A stretch of DNA of 64,000 nt. Source: Termitomyces sp. T153 (Eukaryota > Basidiomycota > Agaricomycetes > Agaricales > Lyophyllaceae). Positions 1 to 10,790 of this stretch are shown here, one piece after another (position 1 is the stretch's first letter; each line of letters begins with the position of its first letter). The DNA is taken from contig JACKQL020000017.1 of assembly GCA_018296165.2 (NCBI GenBank), forward strand, positions 496,001 through 560,000, written 5' to 3'. The position numbers and the translations under genes were made by a program. Below the pieces are notes generated by a model. It searched no databases. It was not told the DNA's origin and saw nothing but the letters and a program-made list of their open reading frames with translations.

Positions 1-2296
1 ACAAACATTTCTCGTTCCGCCTGGAAATTGACACGCTCTTTGAACTCCTCGTTGATCTTTTCCCGCATTTTGTCCTCCAGCTACAAAAGGTCATATCTCG
101 CATATGAGCACCTGCCGGCAAGGTATTGTTTGAGAAGGGTAACTACGTACCTCAGAGGCAGTGGAAAGACAATAATCGGCAGTATTGATCAGCTTGCAGG
201 CGTGTTTCAACTCTCGCACGTCATATCGTGTATCGACGGAACGACGAGATTGAGGTTGTGACGAGGACCTGTCATATATACATTCGGTATTGGCAAAGAG
301 ATTGCAAATGATAGTCAACACACCTCTTAAGACTTGAAATAAGAACGTCCTCTGTCGATTAACACATAAGTATCGGCCAATACTTCGGTCCACCAAGGCG
401 TACCTGCATATATTCGTAACCATTTCTTGTGTAATGTACATAGGTCAAGCAAAGCCTGGCCCGTCGAGAGTTTCGCGCACTGTTCTAAGCTCTGCGCATA
501 GAAGTAGAATAAGTCTGTCGACGAGGGTAGCACAAGGCTCTCCGTTTCTTCCTCAGCGCCATTCGAAACGTCAAGGGAAGGTCGTGGTGGTGGGGGCCTG
601 CCCTTAGATTTTCGATGTGGTGCAAGCATATCTGCAAGGACTCTTGGAAGTAGAATAAGTACCTTGACTGATTATGCAAAACAGGCATTTACTTGTCCTG
701 AGCATCAACAAAAATACTCATATGAGGTTCGAAAGCAGCCGATATCTGTTTAGGTGGAATAGCATGTGCACCTGTCGTTGCGGCAAGCATTACTTGAAAC
801 TAACAGTCTGTGTGAGCAAGAGGCTAATACAGGGTCCAAATAGCCTCACACTAGTAGCCCATTTCTTGACCATCGAATTCTCAAACTCTATTGTGATCTG
901 CAGATTCTCGAGCAAACCCTTGACGGTGAGTGACGAGCCTGCCTTTGCCAGGAGCATGGTAAGATCGTCTCTTGCATGCACATACGTCCGTCAGGATTGC
1001 ACATATTCAGGATTGACGTAAGGACATACCGAGTGATATCCACAAATTTTGCAAGAAGACACCATCCCACTTTCCATTCGACAGGGAATACCCGACCCTG
1101 TTCAATCTCATGTGTCTGCAACATCCGTCGAAACCATGCAAAGCGACGGGATAAGTTGTCCAGCTGTCCCGCCTCATCCGTTGATCGGAATATACGACGA
1201 TACTCCTTGAGTTCGAGAGCGACATAGCGGTCGATGAGGTGAGCCCGAAAGTCGGGACCTAGAACATCCGCCGCGAGGCATGCATCCGCGATCTGTGGTG
1301 GCTTCACGGCCTTAGAGGTGTCTTGCAGGATGCTTCACGTATGATGAACAGTCATTAAGGAAGATTCGATGGAAACAAAGTATAAAAACTCGTACAACGC
1401 GTCAAAATCGGCATCAATCAAGGAGCGAAGATCGCCTTGGATTTCTTGTATACGCTTCCAAACTTGCGAAATCCGTGGTATACCGGTATATGATTTGAAA
1501 GTCGCAGAAATCTGCTTCACTGCCTATGCGAAGCGTCAATCGTAGCCTTCAGAGGGCATTTCGGCGAGGGAAACTGACAGCAAGCGTTTCAGCAACCTCA
1601 CCGTATTTCTTCTCCTTCACCAGATCTTCCAGCTGTGTTAACGCATTGACTTGGGTACGAATGCTTGTGATTAGATATTATCACTGATATATACGCGCAA
1701 ATGAGCGTACCGAGCATCTGTAATCGTTTGAGTGTTGTCATGCTCAGAATGAGGTTCTTCTTCGCCGTATCCAACACTTGGATATCCCTTGTAATATTTC
1801 GTACCACCGCCTCTGATTCAGTCGCCTTTTCGCGTATACGCGACATCTGTCCAAGAAGGTCCTGTGAGTAGAATTACAAGTCAGTCAGAATTATAACCTA
1901 TGCAACAGAGGTTTACAGAGATCATCTCCTGGATGAGCTGCATCTTCTCTGGATCCTGACTCCGCCGTAATTCATCCTGTAATGCATCAACCTCCTTCTG
2001 AAGTTGCTGTTGTGTTTCTGTCAACCGAGTGTTGACGAAGTCCAAGTGCGCGAGGGATTCCTCTATTTAATGTTTAAATCAGCAAAGGAAATTGAATCTG
2101 GATCTTAGTAGGTATATCCTCAGCAAGTCCAGCAATGCGCACCGTTGGGGAAAAGGTCATTAAGAACAGGGACGGGGCTAAATGGTGCATCAAATGAAGG
2201 CGCGTCGAACGGGTCACCGTCGAAGTTGCCGACGTGGGCGTCGAGGGCTTGCTGTATAGCGCGGATCACTTCGTGCGGGAGGTCGTCATTGTGCAT
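1..2296 (-). CDS. VPS53: VPS53, GARP complex subunit (N-terminal part; runs off the left edge)
   Basis: Vps53 is a tethering subunit of the GARP complex, which captures endosome-derived vesicles at the trans-Golgi. The chosen start (ATG at 2294-2296) gives MHNDDLPHEVIRAIQQALD followed by an LNDLFPN motif, as in Vps53 N-termini. Exons read down the minus strand: 2296-2143, 2062-1917, 1861-about 1711, then further short exons. They carry a long coiled coil (EESLAHLDFVNTRLTETQQQ..., MSRIREKATESEAVVRN...) and the family block ACLAADVLGPDFRAHLIDRY..LKEYRRIFR (1273-1190) plus RRFAWFRRMLQTHE. The first three exon joins keep phase. The reading is still open at base 1, so the C-terminal part lies outside the window. 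Family call is confident; inner splice sites below 1711 are only approximate. Confidence 0.9.
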
Positions 2297-2476
2297 TGCG
2301 ACGAGGAATTCGCGTCCAGACCTCCACGTTGAACTTGCGATCAATTAGCAACTCCTAACCCTAATTTTGGTGCATCTGTCCCCTCGGAACTCCCATGTCC
2401 GGAACTCTAAGGTTTGGCGGTCTGAGCTAGGGGAGCCTAAGTGTAACTCATTCTCTTCTCACTTTCTTCGTAAGCT
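2297..2476. promoter_or_regulatory. divergent promoter region, VPS53 / Yippee
   Basis: Only 180 bp separate the start codons of VPS53 (-) and the Yippee gene (+), so both promoters must lie in or overlap this segment. It is pyrimidine-rich just before the Yippee ATG (ctcattctcttctcacttt), as often seen near fungal transcription starts. No TATA box is evident on either strand. Confidence 0.6.
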
Positions 2477-3060
2477 ATGAGTGCCAATAAAGCAACAGTT
2501 GCTCAAATATTTGCCGATCAGCCTTCCTTTTCTTGTGCCAATTGTGCTGCAGCTATCGTTGGTCGACTGGAGTCAGAGCTGTTCGCAGACAGGACTGATC
2601 AAACATCTGTACAGGCATTACAGGATGAACTTATCAGCAAATCGTTCTCAGGGAGAGATGGACGTGGATAGTAAGTCTTCGTGTTCACCTAAGTCATCCT
2701 CGCTTTCCACGATCCTACCTATCGCCTCTCTCTCAGCCTTATGAACTCGGCGGATAATGTCAAGCTGGGCCGACGAGAAGATCGGGTACTCTCGTATGTC
2801 CTGGCAAAAATATTCAAGTGTTCTGGAAGTAACTCCTGTCGAATGCTAGAACTGGCAAGTACGTCGTAGCAGACGTCTTCTGCTTGGGCTGTGACGAACG
2901 TATTGGCTGGTTTTACCACACAGCGAGTGATAATACGCAGAAGTATAAAGAAGGTCAGTCCCGTCTGTTTCCAAATCTTTCCCATTTGACTTTTGTAGGC
3001 AAATTCCTTCTGGAACGAGAGAAGCTTATTAAGGAAAACGCATGGAGGTTGGATGAATGA
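2477..3060 (+). CDS. Yippee-family zinc-binding protein
   Basis: Four exons (2477-2670, 2737-2793, 2850-2953, 2999-3060) join in phase to 138 residues. Introns are gtaagt..ctcag, gtatgt..ctag and gtcagt..gtag. The first exon has a CANC (CxxC) pair and SKSFSGRDGRG; the rest reads YLMNSADNVKLG, REDRVLSTGKYVVADVFC, LGCDERIGWFYHTASD and NTQKYKEGKFLLEREKL. This is the Yippee domain with two CxxC zinc ligand pairs, the conserved NV+LG motif and the QKYKEGKF..E end. Yippee proteins are small conserved zinc-binding proteins of uncertain molecular role. The N-terminus is slightly longer than the minimal domain. An overlapping minus-strand open frame (2719-3270) is only a shadow of these exons. Confidence 0.85.
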
Positions 3061-3399
3061 GGTATTCCTGATTGAAAACTCTGCCAACCTTAGCTTGAAT
3101 TGTACATTATCAATACCAGTAAGCCAACAATGCATCATGAACCACGGTCCGACATCCAGAAATTTGGTTGAAAATACGTTCGACCGTTGTGATGCGCCGG
3201 TCCTATAAGAGGGCCTGATATTGGAATGTGCCTTGAGTTTCATGAGGCTGATCGTCTTGCGACCATGCAATGAGCAACGGCAGCTCGTGTCGAACAGGCG
3301 TTTTGTAGCCTTTCAGCTCACGTATAAGCTTCACAGGAGGATGATACAAGATCTATCGGCCTGATCTTCTCACCTCGACTGCTCGTCAATTCCTGTAGA
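3061..3399. other. convergent 3' intergenic region
   Basis: This stretch lies between the stop codons of the Yippee gene (+) and RPR2 (-). It presumably holds both 3' UTRs. I see no further coding potential or repeat. Confidence 0.5.
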
Positions 3400-4275
3400 T
3401 TAAGTGATATACACCCCTTCTCCACCCAAAAGCCTCTCATTCCCACAAAATACGACGTGTCCCGCATCGCGAGCAAAAAGCGGCGGAATACGTGCTGGTA
3501 TCGTTTTCCTCTTCTGCCCTCTTCCTCTCATTACCTTCTTATCCATATTACTCTTGGATGAGTCTACATCCATGTGAGTCTCGTCCGCAGGGATGTTTGT
3601 CACTTCAGTCCCAGGTGTACCAGAAAGTGCTAGGGCTGGTGCAGGCTGGAGTATATCATCCTTCGCCGAAATACTATCCTCCCTAAGTGTCGGGGGAGCA
3701 GGTATTCTTCGAGAGGTATTACACCCTGTACAGGTGTATACCATAATGTGACCATGAGAGGGCGATTCTGGAGATATCGTGAATATCGAAAGTACTAGCT
3801 AGGAGGGGCCATGCTTACTCTTGACTCGCACGGTGGCAGTTGCACCTGGAATTAACGTTAAATTGCACCCCTTACATAGAGTTCGCTTTACACCGGGGTC
3901 ACTAGATTGTACGAAGGGGATAAGTTTGAACAAAAAAAAAGAAGAAGCGATCGGTTAAGGGACATGCATTTTGACCGTAGTTTTCTGTCCAACAGATTTC
4001 ATCGTCGCGATATATGATCTAGAAAGCTCGCTTGCGGTTGTGACATTTCTCAAAGATTTATTCCTCCTTTTTCTCGCTGTTTTAACATCTTTTGGCGTAT
4101 TGAATTTCGTATTGGGGCTGGCGTTCGTGCTGGAACTTGAGGCCGTCGATCGTTGAGAGGAAGGAAGGGTATTGAGGTACACACTGGCCTGGTAGAGAAA
4201 GTTCAGGCGCTGTATGATATCGCGATTAGCAACCCCGTTTGCCGTGGGCGCGTCGTCCTTGCCCTTCTTCGCCAT
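3400..4275 (-). CDS. RPR2: RNase P protein subunit, Rpr2/Rpp21 family
   Basis: The product is a protein subunit of RNase P, which trims the 5' leader of pre-tRNAs in the nucleus. Exons 4275-3968, 3901-3819 and 3767-3400 give 252 residues in phase. Family features in order: MAKKGK start, LNFLYQASVYLNTL helix, ELSRSYIATMKSVGQKTTVK, then the zinc ribbon VKRTLCKGCNLTLIPGATATVRVK (first CxxC) and VYTCTGCNTSRRIPAPP (second CxxC). The C-terminal third is low-complexity and basic. To keep the conserved DPGVKRTLC block in frame, intron 1 must use a GC donor (AAAAT|GCATGT..CTAG); a GT donor 3 bases away breaks the frame or drops the block. Product call strong, first splice site inferred. Confidence 0.88.
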
Positions 4276-4415
4276 TTCCTACCCAAAGTGTGTTGGAGCG
4301 AAAAGGGCTGGACCGGTTTGTCGGCCCGGTCATGATTTGGCTTTGTAGACCACGTGCACAACTTTTTCGGCCCATCAACGACCAAACTCGACATTGACGA
4401 GACTCAACCGTCTTC

Positions 4416-5072
4416 ATGCTCCCCACCTTTGTCCGATTGTCAAAAGCCTCAAGAAGACCTCTAACGCCCAAGAGAGGAAACAAGGACTACTACAAGGGTG
4501 TGTCCAGAATCTTGCAATTCAGCACCTTAATCTAACTCGAATCATACATCAGGCACACGGCAGGCATTTCTACCTGGTGGTTTGCGTACGGGTGCACCTG
4601 GTAAACATGTCGTAGGAGGGAAAGCAAAATACCGTCTTCTTGACGATAAAGTCCGTGTATTCGTCGCGCCACCGATCGAAGAGATTCTCTCTTCTCCCGT
4701 ACGTGCCCAACCGTATCCAGCTTTCGAAACTTTACTGAACCTCTATGGGAACAAAAGCTGAAACCCTATGTTTCTGTCACCGCCAACCTGAAGCCTAAAG
4801 AGGCGCAGGTTGTCTGGGGCCGCTTCCCTAACTCTCGTGGTCTCTCCGCCGAACACTTCCTTCAAATGGCACGAGAACGGACAAGCGAAGAATTGCGGTC
4901 GGCCGAGGAAGCGAACAAGCCAACTGTATCATGGTCGCAGCGTCTTTTGTCGGGAACGACTGATACAACTACGGCCCCTACTGTAGCAGATACTCCTACT
5001 CCACCACAGAAGGTTATTTTGGAGGAGATACCGACGAGCACGAGCCAAATGACGGCTGAGAAGACGCCGTAA
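4416..5072 (+). CDS. MRPL27: mitochondrial large-subunit ribosomal protein mL41 (MRPL27 type)
   Basis: A structural protein of the mitochondrial 54S/39S ribosomal subunit. Three exons (4416-4497, 4553-4698, 4758-5072) join in phase to 180 residues. The start is MLPTFVRLSKASRRPLTPKRGNKDYYKG, a basic presequence running into the conserved RGNKDYYKG. It continues with TRQAFLPGGLRTGAPGKHVV, GGKAKYRLLDDKVRVFVAPPIEE and LKPYVSVTANLKPKEAQ. The C-terminal about 60 residues are low-complexity and Thr/Pro-rich. The second intron uses gtacgt..aaaag; without it the frame stops at the tga within 4758-4761. The gene is divergent from RPR2 with about 140 bp between start codons. Confidence 0.9.
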
Positions 5073-5095
5073 GTTATTAGCCCTGTACATTATCC

Positions 5096-5720
5096 TTACA
5101 CCATACTTTTCTTGCTTATCTCGATATATGCATTGATGCACATCGTGGTTTTGAATCCTTCGTCGGTGTCAAAGGTATACTCAAGATTCACGAACACTAG
5201 CGATGTATCAGGTTCCCGATGAATCGCAGCGTTGAGACAACGGAGTACTACTTGTGCCATTATTGCCCTTTTGTGTATCGCTTCTGGACCCACAAAGATA
5301 CTAAACCGTGAAAGCTCAACGAAACGAACTGTGGAAGGGCATGGAAGCGAGACTAGGTTCACTTTTGAATGAAATGTATCCGCATAATATGCCGATTCTA
5401 AGGCTGTAGTACACAGCCATACAATAGCAAGAAAATACTAGTTACCAGTGTGTGAGGAGGATTGGGTCGACCAGCAAGGGCGGATCCCGAGCCCTGTCGG
5501 AGGCTTCCGAGTCTGAGCAACACGCGTCCGTTTCGGTACGCTAGGTACCCTCTGCATAGTTCGGGCAGATGCTATATCTAGGGCCGAAAACCCATTCCGG
5601 TGCTGCTCTCTCCATATTTTTGATCTCTTCCCAATGACTTTCCTTTTGCAGAGTAGTGGAGAGACAGCGTTTTCGAATTCAGGGGGCGATATTTTCACCT
5701 GCTCGAGCAAACATCATACT
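5096..5720 (-). CDS. hypothetical protein or gene remnant, product not recognised
   Basis: A minus-strand open stretch ends at 5096 with LVSLPCPSTVRFVELSRFS, then HKRAIMAQVVLRCLNAAIH, EPDTSLVFVNLEYTFDTDE. It can be joined across an intron (gtaact at about 5447 to ctacag at about 5407) to an upstream exon reaching about 5710. The downstream exon looks coding, with a balanced, protein-like composition. The upstream exon has two competing frames, one of them reading NMERAAPEWVFGPRYS, and no ATG fits cleanly. Either more short introns are present or the gene is decaying. I do not recognise a family. Confidence 0.35.
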
Positions 5721-6138
5721 CCTAGAAGCCTCTGAAACGGTTTAGCATCGGGATAATGGTGAAATCTTTGAACCTATCCATCGATTTCCCAACGACTGTC
5801 AGATTTGAGGAGAATCAAGATCCCAGTCACGATAGGTTGACTTTGTGAACTGTCTATATCCATAGAGGTACCATCGAAAAAAAAAAAAGAAAAAAAGATC
5901 CCAGTCACGACGATGGGATCTGGGTTTGTGATGGGTATATGATAATCATTCTCAGTGTTGGCTGCAGAGCATGTCTAGAGGGCTATCGCGATTTCCTTCA
6001 TTCGACCTATAATTCTAAGCCACGTACTATACTAGAACTTGTTCACCGCGAAGGTATTCTTCTGTAAAACAGGTATGGACAGGTGATTATCTCATCCGAC
6101 TACCTCACTCCTCTATAGGTCTTGCTGAACGAGTTGAT
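5721..6138. other. intergenic, no gene seen
   Basis: AT-rich sequence with an A-rich run (5877-5897) and a short repeated phrase, gatcccagtcacga, at about 5819 and 5899. No coding exon was recognised on either strand. Confidence 0.5.
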
Positions 6139-6500
6139 CAGCCGATGGCACAAACTCTCAATTTCTCTGTCAATGACACCTCCCCAACAATTTCTAATCT
6201 ACCATTCACTCACACCTTCCCACCCAACTTGACCGCTGGATGAAATTCCTTCTTCGATGGTTCTATTTTTCCTACTTCTCTTGGAGAGACTGGTAGTGGG
6301 ACTAGCTCTTATATTACATCTCATGATCGAGCTACTCTATCTATCACATGGCGAGGTTCGTTAGAAACTTCTGACCGTGGCTGGAGATAATGGACCTGAC
6401 TGCAGGCACTGGTCGCTAAGTTCCAGACCATGTACAGGAGAATGCGAGTGACGAGACAACCCTCAATGGTAAAGTTATTCTCGATCCGAGCCTCTAAGGG
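6139..6500 (+). pseudogene. relic of a basidiomycete secreted/membrane protein ectodomain
   Basis: A frame beginning near 6148 reads QTLNFSVNDTSPTIS, PFTHTFPPNLTAG, then a TGA where a Trp is expected, then FFDGSIFPTSLGETGSG and SHDRATLSITWRG. It ends at a possible donor (gttcgttag). A following piece after 6405 reads GTGR with a stop and LNGKVILDPS. The pattern resembles the repeated extracellular N-terminal domain of single-pass membrane proteins common in mushroom genomes. The in-frame stops and missing downstream exons make this a pseudogene. The family assignment is from memory of the pattern and is moderate to weak. Confidence 0.4.
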
Positions 6501-6955
6501 CCATACTGATCCAAGTATACAACCTGCCGATTTGCTGATGCCGCATCTTCAACATAGGGGTGTACGTCATCCGTTTACGGCGCACGGTTTACCGTGAACC
6601 ATACCATTAAAAACTTCCGGCGGCATGGCACGGTGAAATCATCACCGCCGTAGACGATCTCAAGTATAATTGACAGCAGCTCCAATATCAAACTACTAGT
6701 GCTGAAAACACTCGGTCCTTGAGGAAACTTTTTTACGCGATTCTTTGGGTTCTCCGAGTTACCTGAGCACAAGACGATAGTATATTCTGGCATGTTGACA
6801 TGATCCACTGTGGCTAGATCTGATTTGTCCGAATCGGAGAACAGAGGCATCACATGGACACTTATAAATCTACGTTGAACAGTTCCACATTGATTAGACC
6901 TCTGTAGGCACCAGAGCACACAAGACCACAACTTCTATCGACAACTCCTCTAGAC
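6501..6955. other. intergenic, upstream of the BOR1-type gene
   Basis: An open minus-strand frame (6575-6931) here has no recognisable protein pattern. The segment must contain the promoter of the downstream transporter gene. I see no TATA box close to the ATG. Confidence 0.4.
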
Positions 6956-9059
6956 ATGCCTTCTCATGAGAACCCTTTTTATGAATTACCTTCCTGGCAG
7001 CGCAAAATGTTCGTCTTGTTCAGATCCCTACGTGCTCCTTGGTATATCAGTGACTGGAAGGATGCATGGCAATACCGGGTCATTCCAGCCACCGTACTCA
7101 TCTTCTGTACAAAGTAAGAGCCATAATAATAATTCAATGTGAATTTCTCACGAGTCGCGTGTAGTGTGTTTCCAGGAATTGCATTTTCATTGGATTTGAT
7201 AGAGACGACGGCCCAATACGATGTAGCAAAGGTGTTGTTGTCGTCTTTCATGGCCGCATTTATATTCTCCATCTTTGGGGCACAACCCCTTACGATTGCG
7301 GGTATCACTGGCAAGGCTATTTGTGCAATGGTAACACAAAACATGATTAATGTGATCTGATACGTAGGTCCAATCACCGTGTTCAACAAGATAATATTCG
7401 ACATCCTAAAGGGCCAAAATGACCCTCCAGATTACTTACATTTCGTGGGCTGGGTGTACCTCTGGGCTGCTATGATTCATTGGATGACGGCAATCTTTGG
7501 CTGTATGTCCTGTCCGTCAAATGTTGTAAATCACATCTCAGATGCATTGATAGGGTGCAGCTTTCTCAAGTACATGACCCTCTTCTCGTGCGATACGTAC
7601 GGATTCTATGTATCATGGATCTACTTGGATTACGGTATCCAAGTCGCAACGCGGCAATTCATCTAAACAGCCTACCTAATACTTCCGGCGCCTTTCTGGG
7701 AATCATTCTTGCAATCCTTATGCTTGTAACGTCATTTAACTTCCAGTCATTGTCTCAGATGACGTTTTTCCATCGACACGTAAGGCGTTTCCTCGCGGAC
7801 TATAGTGTGCCCATGTCCTTGGTTGCATCATCGGCTATTGTGTACTGGGGGACATTTAATGTCGCTGACTTTAATATTTTAACCATGAGCCCAGCCTCCA
7901 AGCCTGCCACTGATCGCGAGTGGCTCGTTAGATTCTGGAAACTAGAGGCCAAATGGGTCGGTATTGCCCTGCCTTTTGGCATCATGTTGTGGATTCTCTT
8001 TCATTTGAACCACAATATTTCTGTGAGTACCAAGAAGCTTCATTAGCACAATTGCAAATCTTGCTTCTTTCTGAGTAGTCGTTGATGGCCCAATCCGACT
8101 TTCCACTTCGCAAACCATCCGGTTTCCACTGGGATTTTTTTCTCCTTGGATTAACTACATTCCTTTCTGGCCTACTTGGACTGCCTGCCCCCAACAGTCT
8201 TACACCCCAGGCACCTATACACATGAAATCGTTCCTCGTGATGGGCTACCCGCTCAAGAGGGATGATAAGGAAGATGCTACAATAAAATCTAGGACCCAG
8301 ACTCCACTCCTCTTTGCTGATTCAATGAGCACGGGGAAATGGCTGCAGCTCTCATCAGATGAGGCGTCATATGAAGTTCCTGTTTCGGTCATTGAGAAAC
8401 GTGTATCCAATCTTGCGCAGGGTTTCCTTTGTCTCGTTTTACTCACAAGACCATTTCTACATGTTCTGAACCTGGTCCCTCGGGGTGAGCCATCAATTAT
8501 CTAAGCGTCGAATTTCCAAATACTCAAGTATATCCCTCAAGGCGTAATAGCTGGCTTATTGTGAGTCACTTTTGTCAACCTGGGCATCACAAATTTGCCT
8601 TACGCTTCACTCATGAGCTGGTATATGGGCGCGGAAGCTCTGCTTAGTAACAGAATCACTCAGAGAATAATCTACTTTCTTCGAGATGAGGAACTTACTC
8701 CTGGACACGAGCCTCTTAAACGAGTGCGAAGTTCACGGATCCTTTTTTTCCTTGCAATACAATTAGCTAGTATTGGTGCCACGTTTGCTATCACTCGTAC
8801 TTTTGGTTGGTCACTTTCCCAAATTAGAGTTCCACTACTGATGATCAACATTTCCATCTAGCTGCTATTGGGTTCCCTGTTATGATTGCACTACTCGTAA
8901 TACTTCGAGTGTTCCTCATTCCTCGACTTCCATTCACCCCAGAGGAGTTAGTCATTTCAGACCAATCAATAGCATCACCACTCGTGAGTTTCTTTGTTTT
9001 CGTTCTCTTGACCTCGATTCATTCCAATTGCATGTGACACTCAGACCGTGCCTAGATAA
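6956..9059 (+). CDS. BOR1: BOR1-like boron/anion transporter (bicarbonate transporter family), with an apparent frame break
   Basis: BOR1 exports borate across the plasma membrane and belongs to the HCO3-transporter (SLC4-like) family. Exon 1 starts MPSHENPFYELPSWQRK (6956-7113). Exon 2 (7165-7310) has VFPGIAFSLDLIETT and FGAQPLTIAGITG. Exon 3 (from 7368) has PITVFNKIIFDILKGQN and SCDTYGFYVSWIYLDYGIQVATRQF. Later exons carry SLMAQSDFPLRKPSGFHWDFF, EKRVSNLAQGF, FLHVLNLVPRGVIAGLFWYMGAEALLSN, RVRSSRILFFLAIQL and FPVMIALLVILRVFLIPRLPFTPEEL. Membrane helices are evident throughout. Intron 2 needs a GC donor (G|GCAAGG). Between VATRQF and SGAFLGIILAILML (7655-7690) the frame changes with no usable intron. 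This is either a real frameshift, making it a recent pseudogene, or a sequence error. The stop is at 9057-9059. Confidence 0.85.
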
Positions 9060-9604
9060 TGTGAACAGTCAGAATTATCCATATATTCTTGGAACATCGT
9101 GACTCGTTGCTTCAGACGACTCGACGTCACGGCGCAAAGGACAAACGGCTGTGGCGGGCCCGATGAAAGAACTGCGAGTTATGTGTGCACCAGTACAATT
9201 CCATCATTACAATTCCAAATTCTGAATGATAGTCGAAGGAAGTTCAGTTATGAGAGTTCTGGCTTTTCTGGTTTCAGCATTATACAGGAGCCAAGTCGGA
9301 TAAGCAACGGAGCATCAAAACTCACTGGCTCTCAGCTCACGGTGCACCCATCCGAAGTATCATTCACCTCCGAGCCATCATGGAAAATGTGGCCCTCGAC
9401 CTTGATTATTGTCGCTGATGTAGTCGAAGGACATGGTGTATATACTCAATGTATACTTGTACTGTAGTAAGGGAATGCATGAGAATGTACACGCATGTGT
9501 ATCCTCAACAAGCACGTACGGGAGCATCCTCCATGTGGCCTTGCCCAGACGTGCATTTTTTTCAACTGGAGATTATCAAGAATCAAGGGAAATCCTCAAC
9601 GTAA
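9060..9604. other. intergenic, no recognised gene
   Basis: A 122-codon plus-strand open frame (9099-9467) shows no domain or family pattern and I do not call it a gene. Confidence 0.4.
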
Positions 9605-9687
9605 TGTCCCATGGCTTAGTTGGTTACGGCGTCCGACTGTTAAGCTCTCACATCGGAAGATCGAGAGTTCAAGTCTCTCTGGGACAG
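9605..9687 (+). tRNA. tRNA-Asn(GTT) with a 9-nt intron
   Basis: A complete cloverleaf can be drawn. The acceptor stem TGTCCCA pairs with TGGGACA and is followed by discriminator G. The D arm is GCT..AGTTGGTTAC..GGC. The anticodon stem TCCGA pairs with TCGGA around loop CTGTTAA, with anticodon GTT at 9639-9641. The T arm is GAGAG-TTCAAGT-CTCTC. The anticodon arm is interrupted by 9 bases (about 9643-9651) at the canonical 37/38 position, so this is a short tRNA intron removed by the tRNA endonuclease. Discriminator G and the overall sequence match eukaryotic tRNA-Asn. It sits between the BOR1-type gene and the CTR gene. Confidence 0.93.
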
Positions 9688-9765
9688 TAAATATTTTATG
9701 TTTTTGGGATGGCTTACATAATTCAAGTTTCTTTCGACCTGGTACTGCTTTTCTTCACACCTGAC

Positions 9766-10518
9766 ATGGATCACTCAATGCACACCAGCCATTCCATGTC
9801 TGGTGGCCATGATATGCCCATGGGGTCTAGTTGTTCGATGCATATGCTCTGGTACGTTTTGCCTCTTGTAAACTCTCATCTCAAAATTGTGTCCAACGCA
9901 CGACTACAGGAACACCCAGATTGTCGACACATGCATTGTCTTCCCCTCGTGGCATATCCGCAGTACCCATGGATTCATATTCTCTTGCCTAATAATCATC
10001 GCCCTCGGTATCCTCTATGAGTGGCTTCGTGGATTTCAGAAGCAATATGAGATCCATCTTGCGCGTTCTCTGGTGTTCGAGGGGAAGGGGAAAGGGCGTG
10101 CAACTCCAAGAGCTAGTGGGAGAAATACCCCCGAATATGATTCTGAAGAGAGCGGACTGCTGAACGGCAGGAGAGTGAAGAAATCACCGGAAAGGTGCGT
10201 CGTCTCGTTCGTGATTACATGGAGTTTCAATGAATTGTTATACAGCACACCTGTTCCATTCATTCCTCGTGTGGTTAGGGCATCGTTGTATGGCCTCACG
10301 GTATTCCTGTCGTTCTTCCTCATGCTCATCTTCATGACTTACAATGTTTGTTCTTTATCCACCTTGTGACTGATCCATGCTGATTCTTTGAGCAGGCATA
10401 TCTCATCATCGCGGTAGTATTGGGTGCTGCGATTGGGCATTACATCTTTGGGTCAAATGTAAACGTGAACGATCTGTTGTCAGAAATATCCGGTCTCAAG
10501 ACTATGGCGTGTCACTGA
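9766..10518 (+). CDS. CTR-family copper transporter (Ctr2-like)
   Basis: CTR proteins form trimers that carry Cu(I) across the plasma or vacuolar membrane. Four exons (9766-9851, 9910-10194, 10246-10345, 10396-10518) join in phase. The N-terminus is Met/His-rich (MDHSMHTSHSMSGGHDMPMG then CSMHMLW), as expected for copper capture. Three membrane segments follow: GFIFSCLIIIALGILYEW, LYGLTVFLSFFLMLIFMTYN and AYLIIAVVLGAAIGHYIFG. The MxxxM pattern of helix 2 (MLIFM) and the GxxxG pattern of helix 3 (GAAIG) are present. The loop between helices 1 and 2 is long, basic and Ser-rich. It ends CH-stop, a Cys-His tail. A vacuolar Ctr2 role is likelier than Ctr1 given the short N-terminus, but this is inference. 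Confidence 0.92.
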
Positions 10519-10790
10519 AGAAGGGGTGGAACCCGGTGGAACTGACTGACTTGCTGTTACTATATCTACTGCGGAAATCTGGAAGGACTGATTCCGTCCC
10601 ACCTAAGGAACAATGCTATTTCCTTGCGATACTAATTTGTACATCGATACTTCAATTCACCAATCTATTGTGGACTTTCTGGGGCAGTCAACTTCTTGTA
10701 GCTTGAGGAACAGGCGAGTCATACAGTGATCGTCGGATACGCTCGCAGGGGGAAATAGCAATTGAAATTAGAAATACAACACACAAGCAA

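Noticed and set aside
2719..3270. 183-codon minus-strand open frame
   Set aside because: It overlaps the plus-strand Yippee exons, whose spliced product matches a conserved family; the minus frame has no family pattern.
9099..9467. 122-codon open frame after the BOR1-type gene
   Set aside because: No family resemblance and no supporting splice structure; not called a gene.
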